DNA of 7,171 bases from Planococcus sp. (in: firmicutes). GTDB taxonomy: Bacteria; Bacillota; Bacilli; Bacillales_A; Planococcaceae. The position numbers and the translations under genes were made by a program. Positions 1 through 5,649 of the stretch are shown here, in pieces (the first letter of the stretch is position 1; each line of letters begins with the position of its first letter). The stretch is taken from the NCBI GenBank assembly GCA_030147225.1, contig JASLAI010000177.1, positions 1-7,171 on the forward strand, read 5' to 3'. The notes beneath the pieces are model-generated. The model was not told the origin of the DNA and did not search any database. It was given only the letters and a program-made list of their open reading frames with translations.

Positions 1-41
1 TTTCCAGATCACATTGAAAAATCGGTGCTCTTGCCTGCTGT

Positions 42-125
42 TCAATCTTCCAATGAAGAAATTTCAACTAACATCGCTGTGAATGCGATAAAAACAACCA
101 TTAATGAGATGACCATTGTGAACAT
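42..125 (-). CDS. Possible 27-aa single-span membrane peptide at the end of the ba3 oxidase operon
   Basis: A short frame runs ATG to TGA and begins 13 nt after the cbaA stop codon. The stop itself is part of a Shine-Dalgarno-like TAGGAG, 10 nt before the ATG. The product would be one hydrophobic helix (about residues 2-20, rich in Met, Val, Phe and Ile) followed by a short acidic tail ending SSLED. Its position and build are what one would expect of a small accessory subunit of a membrane oxidase, but I recognise no family. A competing reading exists: a frame on the + strand stays open from base 1 to the TGA at 160-162 and covers the same bases, so the hydrophobic frame could be its antisense shadow. 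The call rests on spacing, ribosome site and hydrophobicity only. Confidence 0.4.
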   Translation of the reverse strand: MFTMVISLMVVFIAFTAMLVEISSLED

Positions 126-138
126 TGCGCTTCAACTC

Positions 139-1791
139 CTACCAAGTTTTGAATCCTTCTGAGCCTGGTGGTGCATGGTGGATCATATGGCTTAACGGGA
201 TCGCATAGGCAATCAAAATAAGCGCAATGGCGAGGCCAATCCAGATCCACCAGTTTTCCAGCCATTTGGGTGTATGGCTCATATCGCTTTCTGCCAACGG
301 AAAATCGACTACATCTTTTGGCTCAATAGCTTTTGGCGAGAGGAACATCGTCATAACAACGATGTAAATGAGAATCATGGCGGAAAGAAATAAAATGCTT
401 CCACCGATGGCCATCGTGACATGATTCGTCAAAATGCCATCAAACCATTCCATTGCCGCTGGATGATTGTTATAGCCGGAATAGGCTGTTCTTCTTGGAG
501 CGCCAAGAAGACCTAAAAGATGCTGCGCTGTTGACATCAAGAGCATACCAATTGACCAGGTAACGATTTGGACCAGTCCAAGCACCTTCATGGACTTGGT
601 GAATTTTCTTCCGCTCAAATAAGGAATCAGCCAGAACGTCAATCCCATGAACGTCATAGCCACTGGAGTCCCAACTGTAATATGGAAATGTCCGACAATC
701 CATAATGTGTTGTGTACCACTTCGTTCAACTGGAAGCTGGCATTGATAATTCCGCCAGCTCCACCCGGAATAAAAAACGCCATGGCAATGAAAATGGAGG
801 TAAAGCGAATATCTTTCCACGGCAATTTCGTGAACCATCCGAAAAGACCTTTCCCGCCATTTTTGCGTCCTGCAATTTCAAATGTTGCGAACATCGAGAA
901 CGCCGTCATCAAGGACGGTACGATGACCATAAACGTCAAGACCACCTGAAGGAATTTCCAGAAGTTTGAAATACCGGGCTCTGTCAGCTGGTGGTGAAAG
1001 CCCACCGGAATCGAAAACAGGATAAACAGTACAAAAGACAGACGTGCCAAGGAGTCACTGAATACTTTTACACCTAGAATTTTCGGTACGATAACATACC
1101 AAGCCATGTAAGCTGGCAGCAGCCAGAAGTAGACCAAAGGATGTCCGAAAAACCAGAACAAGGTGCGGCTGAGTTCCACATCGATTGTATCGGTCCAGCC
1201 GAATGCCCAAGGGATGTACTGGAACAGCACAGTAGCCACGACGCCCAGACAAGCAATGATCCACATGATGATAGTCGTAATGGTCATGAACGCAAATAAC
1301 GGGCTTAACTGACCTTTATTATTTCTTCGCCACACTCTGTAATGTCCGACCAGTGCGAAGCTGCTGATCCATGTTCCGATTATCACCAATGCAAGCCCTA
1401 CATAATAAAACCCACTTGCCTTCAGCGGTGCATAAAAGGTGTACATGACGGACGCTTGTCCTGCTACAATCATTGCTGTCGCCATGACCGTGCCAAGCAA
1501 GGTGACCCAAAAGCCGATCCATGAAAACAAGCGGACTTTTGGTCCGAAGCTTCCGAGGCTTTTGCTCATGCCTGTAATAAAGAAGCCAAAAATGAAAAAT
1601 GTCGTAAATATAAGTGCGAGCAATACGCCATGTGCTGTTAAAATTTGATAGTAATCCAGCCAAGCCGGCAACTGAAGAGCATCATTTCGGATAAAAACTT
1701 GAAGCAGCCCGCATAAGGTACCAATTAAAAATGCAGTATAAGCTACTCCGATATTCCATAAAGCGAGTTTTCGATCTTGTACAGCAATCAT
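139..1791 (-). CDS. cbaA: ba3-type cytochrome c oxidase subunit I
   Basis: Catalytic subunit of a B-type haem-copper oxidase in the cytoplasmic membrane: it reduces O2 to water with electrons from cytochrome c and pumps protons. The 550-aa product (about 562 in Thermus) is polytopic. Visible ligands: H54 and H370 for low-spin haem b, H368 for haem a3, H217, H266 and H267 for CuB, with Y221 four residues after H217 as the cross-linked tyrosine. The spacings 217-266 and 267-368 equal those of Thermus ba3 (233-282, 283-384). Residues matching the Thermus K proton path are Y228, Y232, S245, S293, T296 and S299 (Ser for Thr at the last). The start at 1791 is chosen because AGAGGTG lies 8 nt upstream and the ATG overlaps the cbaB stop as ATGA, implying translational coupling; an in-frame ATG at 1854 would add 21 residues lying inside cbaB. 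A nitric oxide reductase is excluded by the paired CuA subunit. Confidence 0.97.
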   Translation of the reverse strand: MIAVQDRKLALWNIGVAYTAFLIGTLCGLLQVFIRNDALQLPAWLDYYQILTAHGVLLALIFTTFFIFGFFITGMSKSLGSFGPKVRLFSWIGFWVTLLGTVMATAMIVAGQASVMYTFYAPLKASGFYYVGLALVIIGTWISSFALVGHYRVWRRNNKGQLSPLFAFMTITTIIMWIIACLGVVATVLFQYIPWAFGWTDTIDVELSRTLFWFFGHPLVYFWLLPAYMAWYVIVPKILGVKVFSDSLARLSFVLFILFSIPVGFHHQLTEPGISNFWKFLQVVLTFMVIVPSLMTAFSMFATFEIAGRKNGGKGLFGWFTKLPWKDIRFTSIFIAMAFFIPGGAGGIINASFQLNEVVHNTLWIVGHFHITVGTPVAMTFMGLTFWLIPYLSGRKFTKSMKVLGLVQIVTWSIGMLLMSTAQHLLGLLGAPRRTAYSGYNNHPAAMEWFDGILTNHVTMAIGGSILFLSAMILIYIVVMTMFLSPKAIEPKDVVDFPLAESDMSHTPKWLENWWIWIGLAIALILIAYAIPLSHMIHHAPPGSEGFKTW

Positions 1792-2261
1792 TCTTCGTAC
1801 ACCTCTATCTCTGTATACATCATATGGTGACCTGTTCCGCAATACTCGTTGCAAAGAATCAAATAAGTGCCTGGTTCTTCAAATGTATAGGATTTCGTCG
1901 TAATACGGCCGGGGACGACCATCATGTTGACTTTTGTATTATCGATGGTGAAACTATGGACCACATCCGTGCTGGTCACTTTAAAAATAACTTCCTTGCC
2001 GACTGGGACTTTCATTTCCGGCGCTTGATATCCGAAAGCCATTGCTACAATCGTGGCTTGATAGGTATCGTCATCCAATTGAGTGATGCCTGGATTATCA
2101 AATGGGGCAGTTTCATTTACTTTTTTGGGATCAATGGTATCCATCCCGCCAGCTGGGGTATGATCCTGAGAAAACGCGCTTACTCCGACTACACTTAAAA
2201 ATACAATCAGCGAGGCGATGCCGAACACTAGCCAAATTTTTTCATATTTATGAAGATGCAT
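1788..2261 (-). CDS. cbaB: ba3-type cytochrome c oxidase subunit II (CuA)
   Basis: Electron-entry subunit of the ba3 oxidase: it takes electrons from cytochrome c at a binuclear CuA centre outside the membrane and passes them to haem b in subunit I. The 157-aa product has one N-terminal membrane helix (about residues 9-29) and a cupredoxin domain. CuA ligands are H102, C137, C141, H145 and M148, with E139 between the cysteines; the spacing (35, 4, 4, 3) is that of Thermus ba3 (H114, C149, C153, H157, M160). The YEK at residues 6-8 puts E7 at the place of Thermus Glu15(II), the entrance of the K proton path. There is no signal peptidase II lipobox; the helix is a signal anchor. AAAGGAG lies 9 nt before the ATG. 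It starts 25 nt after cbaD and its stop overlaps the cbaA start. Confidence 0.97.
   Translation of the reverse strand: MHLHKYEKIWLVFGIASLIVFLSVVGVSAFSQDHTPAGGMDTIDPKKVNETAPFDNPGITQLDDDTYQATIVAMAFGYQAPEMKVPVGKEVIFKVTSTDVVHSFTIDNTKVNMMVVPGRITTKSYTFEEPGTYLILCNEYCGTGHHMMYTEIEVYEE
1800..1806 (-). promoter_or_regulatory. Ribosome binding site of cbaA, inside the cbaB 3' end
   Basis: AGAGGTG, 8 nt before the ATG at 1791. It lies within cbaB coding sequence and, with the ATGA stop/start overlap, decides the cbaA start and points to coupled, equimolar synthesis of subunits I and II. Confidence 0.85.
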
Positions 2262-2286
2262 TTTAACCTACTCCTTTCGTCCTGCA

Positions 2287-2409
2287 TTAACGAGCTACAT
2301 ATAATAAATAAACAGCGACCCACATCACAATGATGATCAGTCCCACTATAAGAACGCTTACCAAGGTGCCTTTCAAATTGGTCTCCGCTTCACGATTTTC
2401 CTGGCTCAT
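2287..2409 (-). CDS. cbaD: ba3-type cytochrome c oxidase subunit IIa
   Basis: A 40-aa gene that a length cutoff would miss. It has a short polar N-terminus (MSQENREAETN) followed by one membrane helix (about residues 17-38) entered through LKGTLVSVL, and ends in AR. A tiny single-helix subunit IIa (34 aa in Thermus) is a known part of ba3 oxidases, where it supplies the helix missing from the one-span subunit II. Length, single helix, the LKGT entry and position directly before cbaB agree with this. The ribosome site AAGAGGTG lies 7 nt before the ATG. It is the first gene of the operon, 25 nt before cbaB. I am fairly sure of the gene and of its assignment to the oxidase; the symbol follows Thermus usage. 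Confidence 0.88.
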   Translation of the reverse strand: MSQENREAETNLKGTLVSVLIVGLIIIVMWVAVYLLYVAR

Positions 2410-2445
2410 TTCCTCTCACCTCTTATGCCTCTAATTCTTACTTTC

Positions 2446-2488
2446 AGCCTATTCCATTCGCCCCGTCTGCACTGTGACATTTCTCACA
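2446..2488 (-). promoter_or_regulatory. Likely Fnr-controlled promoter region of the cbaDBA operon
   Basis: TGTGACATTTCTCACA at 2473-2488 is a perfect TGTGA-N6-TCACA palindrome, the published Fnr target of Bacillus subtilis and also the Crp consensus. Its centre (2480.5) is 71 nt upstream of the cbaD ATG. If it acts at the usual activating position (-41.5), transcription would begin near 2439 and the -10 would be TAGGCT (2451-2446), a poor hexamer with no good -35, as expected for an activator-dependent promoter. The site is seen directly; binding and the sign of regulation are inferred. Confidence 0.7.
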
Positions 2489-2527
2489 CCCAGGGTGAAT
2501 TTTTTAATAGATTGACAAATTTTAGAC

Positions 2528-2563
2528 AAAAAAAAGAACCTGCCCAATGGGGCAAGCTCTTTT
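2528..2563 (-). terminator. Rho-independent terminator of fnr
   Basis: Read leftward, a stem of about 14 bp (2563-2550 with 2545-2532, including two G-U pairs) closes a four-base loop CATT (2549-2546). A run of eight T (2535-2528) follows; its first bases also pair with the A-rich foot of the stem. It begins one base after the fnr stop codon, so it insulates the downstream cbaDBA operon from fnr transcription. Confidence 0.92.
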
Positions 2564-2564
2564 G

Positions 2565-3275
2565 CTAATCAATTTTACATAAATAGATGGGGCAGTTTTC
2601 ACAATTCGTTTCTTTTTTTAAATAGCCAATATCGTGAAGAAGGATTTTCCCCTCATTTATAGTCAGTATGCCTTTCTTTTTCAGATCACCTAACATTCGG
2701 TTGACCACTTCCCTGGTCATTCCACAGAAATTCGCCAATTCCTGGTTGGTCAGCACCAAATCAATCAAAATCCCTTTTTCATTCTCCACTCCGTAGCTAT
2801 TAGAAAGCCGGATCAAAGTTGAATACAAGGCCCCTTTTTTCCCGTGCAGCATCAAATCCCGGAATTTGGTCTGGGTTTTCTGTTGGTCGATTCCCATCCA
2901 TTTCATAAAGGCAACGGACAGTTTGCCATTTAGCAACAGTGCCTCTTCCAAATCATTTATCGAGATATGAAGGCAGACGGCATCTTCGATTGCACGTGCA
3001 TCCAGCATATACTTAGGGGCTTCAGAAAAAATCGTCACTTCTCCAACCAACTGCCCAGGACCACAAATTTTCAGTGTGAGTTCACGGCCATTCGGCGTCA
3101 CTTTTTCGATTCGTATTTTCCCCGAGCGAATGATAAAGACTCCACTGATGGCATCTCCTTCACGAAATAAGTAGGCATCTTTTTTGAGCTCTTTGATTTG
3201 ATGACGTACAGACAGCAACTCTTCCAGCCCTGTCCACCCCTCTGCGTTTCTTATTTCCGCCTTCAATATATTCAC
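2565..3275 (-). CDS. fnr: Fnr: oxygen-sensing Crp/Fnr-family regulator with C-terminal Fe-S cysteines
   Basis: Transcription factor that switches gene expression under oxygen limitation. The 236-aa product (B. subtilis Fnr is 238) has an N-terminal cyclic-nucleotide-like beta barrel (about residues 20-115), a dimer helix and a winged helix-turn-helix (about 175-205). The C-terminal C225-x2-C228-x4-C233 matches the 4Fe-4S motif of Bacillus Fnr (C227, C230, C235); D140 in the FRD segment is the likely fourth ligand (D141 there). The recognition helix TREVVNRML has the RExVxR pattern by which Crp reads TGTGA. The GTG at 3275 is chosen because AGAGGGAAGG precedes it and length and cysteine numbering then fit; the ATG at 3305 lacks a ribosome site and would add ten residues. 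It is divergent from the universal stress gene. Confidence 0.95.
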   Translation of the reverse strand: MNILKAEIRNAEGWTGLEELLSVRHQIKELKKDAYLFREGDAISGVFIIRSGKIRIEKVTPNGRELTLKICGPGQLVGEVTIFSEAPKYMLDARAIEDAVCLHISINDLEEALLLNGKLSVAFMKWMGIDQQKTQTKFRDLMLHGKKGALYSTLIRLSNSYGVENEKGILIDLVLTNQELANFCGMTREVVNRMLGDLKKKGILTINEGKILLHDIGYLKKETNCENCPIYLCKID

Positions 3276-3276
3276 G

Positions 3277-3286
3277 CCTTCCCTCT
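3277..3286 (-). promoter_or_regulatory. Ribosome binding site supporting the GTG start of fnr
   Basis: AGAGGGAAGG ends one base before GTG 3275. The AGAGG part is spaced 6 nt from the start. Nothing comparable precedes the ATG at 3305, whose upstream bases are only A and T. Confidence 0.6.
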
Positions 3287-3312
3287 GCTTTCCGAACTGC
3301 TTCATATTATTT

Positions 3313-3357
3313 ATTTTACCATGAATCCCCTTTTTTCATTTGAAAATTCATGATAGC
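3313..3357 (-). promoter_or_regulatory. Candidate fnr promoter elements
   Basis: Two leftward -10 candidates lie before fnr. The better is an extended -10, TGCTATCAT (3357-3349), which needs no -35 and would give a leader of roughly 65 nt. The other is TAAAAT (3318-3313), so close to the upstream ATG at 3305 that a transcript from it could serve only the GTG start. Neither has a good -35. No TGTGA-N6-TCACA site is seen here. Confidence 0.35.
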
Positions 3358-3391
3358 ACCTTCATTTATCAAAAGACTGCGACCGAGTAAG

Positions 3392-3424
3392 AAGGAACTT
3401 CACGCCCCGATAGCGAAGTTCCTT
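3392..3424. repeat. Long perfect inverted repeat in the leader of the universal stress gene
   Basis: Arms AAGGAACTTC (3392-3401) and GAAGTTCCTT (3415-3424) are perfect 10-bp complements around a 13-nt loop. An AGTA/TACT match continues the stem past a 3-base bulge on the left arm. No T run follows on either strand, so it is not an ordinary terminator. It sits 12-44 nt before the ribosome site of the stress gene. It could be an operator (a weak TACTAT -10 follows at 3424-3429) or an mRNA 5' structure. Confidence 0.75.
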
Positions 3425-3450
3425 ACTATAGAGACAAGGAGGAGTGCAGG

Positions 3451-3915
3451 ATGACTTTAAAGTATGACAATATTTTAGTAGCCGTTGATGGTTCCAAAGA
3501 ATCTGAATTGGCCTTTAAAAAAGGCGCAGCCGCTGCCAAACGCAATAATGCCACGTTGCACTTGGCCCATATTATCGATAACCGTTCGTTTGGTTCCATT
3601 GAAGCCTACGACCGCACAATCGCCGATCGCACCAAAAAAACGTCCGAGGAATTATTAGCCAAGTATAAAGAAGAAGCTTTAGCTGCTGGTGTAGAAAGCG
3701 TCAATATCATCATTGAATACGGCGTTCCGAAAATCGTCATTCCAAAAGAACTGGCGCCTAAACTAAACGCCGATGTCATTGTTTGCGGTGCTACCGGTTT
3801 GAATGCCGCTGAACGATTTATAATGGGCAGCGTCTCCGAACGAATTGTCCGGACAGCCAAATGCGATGTGCTGGTCGTCCGCAGAGACCAGGCCGATGTA
3901 TTAGCAGATGAATAA
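3451..3915 (+). CDS. UspA-family universal stress protein
   Basis: Soluble cytoplasmic stress protein of 154 aa, one Usp domain with an alpha/beta nucleotide-binding fold. D13 in the strand-1 motif ILVAVDGS and the G-x2-G-x9-G-S loop (G113, G116, G126, S127) form the ATP-binding signature, so it belongs to the ATP-binding subgroup. The family helps cells survive starvation, oxidative or energy stress; the exact role is rarely known. AAGGAGG (3436-3442) lies 8 nt before the ATG. It is monocistronic, with its own terminator, and divergent from fnr. Usp genes often belong to Fnr-type regulons in other bacteria, but no Fnr box is seen in this intergenic region, so such a link is only suggested by position. 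Confidence 0.95.
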   Translation: MTLKYDNILVAVDGSKESELAFKKGAAAAKRNNATLHLAHIIDNRSFGSIEAYDRTIADRTKKTSEELLAKYKEEALAAGVESVNIIIEYGVPKIVIPKELAPKLNADVIVCGATGLNAAERFIMGSVSERIVRTAKCDVLVVRRDQADVLADE

Positions 3916-3918
3916 CCG

Positions 3919-3957
3919 AAAGCCTTTCCCAATCACACTTGGGAAAGGCTTTTTTTG
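3919..3957 (+). terminator. Rho-independent terminator of the universal stress gene
   Basis: A perfect 14-bp stem (3919-3932 with 3939-3952) around the six-base loop TCACAC, overlapping a T run up to about 3956, begins 4 bases after the stop codon. Confidence 0.95.
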
Positions 3958-4084
3958 TTCTCTGTTTTTCGTTTCGACTCTTCTTTGACTACTTGTCTAA
4001 TTCGATAACTGTTAATGAAATCAATTAATTATCACAAATTTACTAGCATAAAATGATATTTCACTAAAACGTCATATTTCTATC

Positions 4085-4168
4085 AATAAACAGGTAAATT
4101 CAGCTGGTTATCTGACACTTTGTCATGTTCGAATTGAAATTGATAAGAAACTGTAATAATAAACAGGT
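4085..4168 (+). repeat. Direct repeat AATAAACAGGT, two copies 73 bp apart
   Basis: Identical 11-bp copies at 4085-4095 and 4158-4168. The second covers the -35 zone of the extended -10 promoter at 4177-4185. The 73-bp offset is close to seven helical turns, which would place both copies on the same face of the DNA. Confidence 0.6.
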
Positions 4169-4195
4169 TTATGCGATGGTACAATGGGTCTGCTG

Positions 4196-4232
4196 GATTT
4201 TTCCTGAGGCGACCAATTGGCACGGAAAAATC
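4196..4232 (+). repeat. Inverted repeat (hairpin) in the hydrolase 5' leader
   Basis: GATTTTTCC (4196-4204) and GGAAAAATC (4224-4232) are perfect 9-bp complements around 19 bases that themselves contain the palindrome CCAATTGG. It lies just after the predicted transcription start and about 70 nt before the TTG start. It does not match the c-di-AMP (ydaO) riboswitch known from some hydrolase leaders. Confidence 0.6.
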
Positions 4233-4283
4233 AACTGATTTAATAAAAATTTTTCAGAATAACTTATAGATAGACACGGAAAA

Positions 4284-4295
4284 AAGGAAGGGGAG
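4284..4295 (+). promoter_or_regulatory. Ribosome binding site deciding the TTG start of the M23 hydrolase
   Basis: AAGGAAGGGGAG ends 7 nt before TTG 4303. There is no ATG or GTG in frame between it and the signal peptide; the next ATG (4327) would remove the positively charged start of the signal sequence. Confidence 0.8.
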
Positions 4296-4302
4296 CAAGA
4301 GT

Positions 4303-5643
4303 TTGACTACATTATCAAAATTCCTAATGATCGCTTTGTCAGCTGTATTGGCTTTAACCATGTTTCTGCCTACAGCAAACGCAGACAAATTAAGCGAGTT
4401 AGAGAAACAAAAACAGGAGGTTCAACAGAAACAAAGCGAATTGAACTCCGGAATTCAACAGAAAGCCAACGAAATCTCTCAAAATCAAACCACACTCGAA
4501 AAAATCATCGCAAAAATCCGCGAGTTGGACAATCAAATCATCGAAACACAAACCAAAATTGACATTGTTCAAGCCGAAATCGATCAAACAAAAATCGAAA
4601 TCGACGAATTACGAAAGTCCATTGAAGAGTTGGAAAGAAAAATTGCAGAACGCGAAGAGCTTTTGAAAGAGCGGGCACGTGCGATTCAGTTGAGCGGCGG
4701 CTCAGTAGATTACATAGATGTTCTTCTTGGAGCTAATAGCTTTGTCGATTTCATTGACCGCTTTTCAGCAGTCAATATCCTGATTGAAGCAGATCGTGAA
4801 ATTATGCGTGAGCAAGCAGCTGATAAAAAACTGCTCGCTGAACAAAAAGCTGAAGTGGAAACGAAATTGGCTGAACAGGAAGCTGCAAAGGCGGAATTGG
4901 TCAGCTTGAAAAACTCACTTGATGCACAGAAGAAAGAACAGGCACAACTTGTAAAAGAATTAAAAGCAGAGCAAGAACGCTTGGCGAAAGAGAAATCTTC
5001 TCTACAAGCAGAACATGCGGAAACGATGGACATTAATGCAGACCTTGAGAAGAAAATTGGCGCAGAGCAAGCACGTCTGGCCGAAATCGCTAGAAAAGCT
5101 GAAGAAGCGCGCTTAGCTAAAGAAGCTGCGGCACGGAAAGCAGAAGCTCAACGTCAAGCGGCAGCATCGAAAGCTTCGGCTGCTTCAGCACCAGCAGCAA
5201 CTGTTACACAAGCTTCCGTTTCTTCAAACGCTGGCAGTTCAACCTTCATCGTCCCTGCAGCTGGACGCTTCACTTCTGGCTTCGGCGGGCGTGACATCGG
5301 AGACGGCGCAGAATCACATCTCGGAATGGATATTGCGAACTCAACCGGCACACCGATCATTGCTGCAGCAAGCGGAATGGTTTCTTACGCAGGCAACATG
5401 GGCGGATACGGAAATGTGGTTATCCTTACACATTCCATTAACGGCCAAACACATGCTACCGTTTACGGCCATTTAAATTCTATTAATGTATCTGTCGGAC
5501 AATCTGTTTCACAAGGACAACAAGTCGGCGGAATGGGCAATACAGGCCGTTCAACCGGAACACATCTTCACTTTGAAATTCATGTAGGACCTTGGAATGG
5601 CGCGCGCTCAAACGCCGTTAACCCTGCTCCTTACATTCGATAA
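4303..5643 (+). CDS. Secreted PcsB/CwlO-like coiled-coil M23 (LytM) peptidoglycan endopeptidase
   Basis: Extracellular cell-wall hydrolase of 446 aa that should cut peptide cross-links in peptidoglycan. It has a signal peptide with the cleavage motif ANA before D28, a long coiled coil (about 28-270) interrupted by a segment with SGGSVDYIDVLLGANSF (131-147) typical of the PcsB/CwlO/EnvC hook, an Ala/Ser-rich linker (about 273-312), and an M23 domain (about 318-446). Zinc ligands H339, D343 and H423 and catalytic H390 and H421 are all present, so unlike E. coli EnvC, whose LytM domain is degenerate, this one should be active. Homologues with this coiled coil are controlled by FtsEX in the membrane; no ftsEX is in the window. 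The start is TTG with a strong ribosome site. It is monocistronic, with a long leader and its own terminator. Confidence 0.93.
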   Translation: MTTLSKFLMIALSAVLALTMFLPTANADKLSELEKQKQEVQQKQSELNSGIQQKANEISQNQTTLEKIIAKIRELDNQIIETQTKIDIVQAEIDQTKIEIDELRKSIEELERKIAEREELLKERARAIQLSGGSVDYIDVLLGANSFVDFIDRFSAVNILIEADREIMREQAADKKLLAEQKAEVETKLAEQEAAKAELVSLKNSLDAQKKEQAQLVKELKAEQERLAKEKSSLQAEHAETMDINADLEKKIGAEQARLAEIARKAEEARLAKEAAARKAEAQRQAAASKASAASAPAATVTQASVSSNAGSSTFIVPAAGRFTSGFGGRDIGDGAESHLGMDIANSTGTPIIAAASGMVSYAGNMGGYGNVVILTHSINGQTHATVYGHLNSINVSVGQSVSQGQQVGGMGNTGRSTGTHLHFEIHVGPWNGARSNAVNPAPYIR

Positions 5644-5649
5644 TATGAC

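Larger units (their letters stand above)
3958..4302 (+). promoter_or_regulatory. AT-rich intergenic and leader region of the M23 hydrolase gene
   Basis: No convincing gene lies here. The best promoter is an extended -10, TGGTACAAT (4177-4185), with a weak -35; transcription would start near 4192 and give a leader of about 110 nt. A second candidate pairs TTGAAA (4134-4139) with AATAAT (4155-4160) at a short 15-nt spacing. The region also holds an 11-bp direct repeat (4085-4095, 4158-4168), a TGACA-CTT-TGTCA inverted repeat (4113-4125) and a leader hairpin (4196-4232). No WalR-type TGTWAH-N5-TGTWAH box was found, although cell-wall hydrolase genes of this kind are often WalR targets. Confidence 0.5.

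Noticed and set aside
647..969. Open frames on the + strand opposite cbaA
   Set aside because: They lie antisense to well-defined haem and copper ligand regions of cbaA, lack ribosome sites and have no recognisable features.
1731..2198. 155-codon + strand frame opposite cbaB
   Set aside because: It mirrors the coding pattern of cbaB, whose CuA ligands prove the other strand is coding; low-complexity Phe/His/Ile product without ribosome site.
2513..2518. TTGACA on the + strand between the oxidase operon and fnr
   Set aside because: A -10 at 17 nt would be GAACCT within the fnr terminator stem; there is no rightward gene to serve.
3606..3932. Leftward frame opposite the universal stress gene
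   Set aside because: It is antisense to the ATP-binding loop of the Usp gene and runs into its terminator stem; no start signal.
4125..4238. 37-codon frame with ATG in the leader of the M23 gene
   Set aside because: No ribosome site, and it spans the predicted promoter and leader hairpin; unusual Trp/Asn-rich product.
4192..4302. c-di-AMP (ydaO-type) riboswitch before the hydrolase
   Set aside because: Considered because such riboswitches precede some wall hydrolases, but the leader is too short and lacks the conserved core sequences.
4710..5033. Leftward Ser/Ala/Cys-rich frame opposite the hydrolase coiled coil
   Set aside because: Long antisense frames are expected opposite Ala/Glu/Lys-rich repeats; composition is an artefact.
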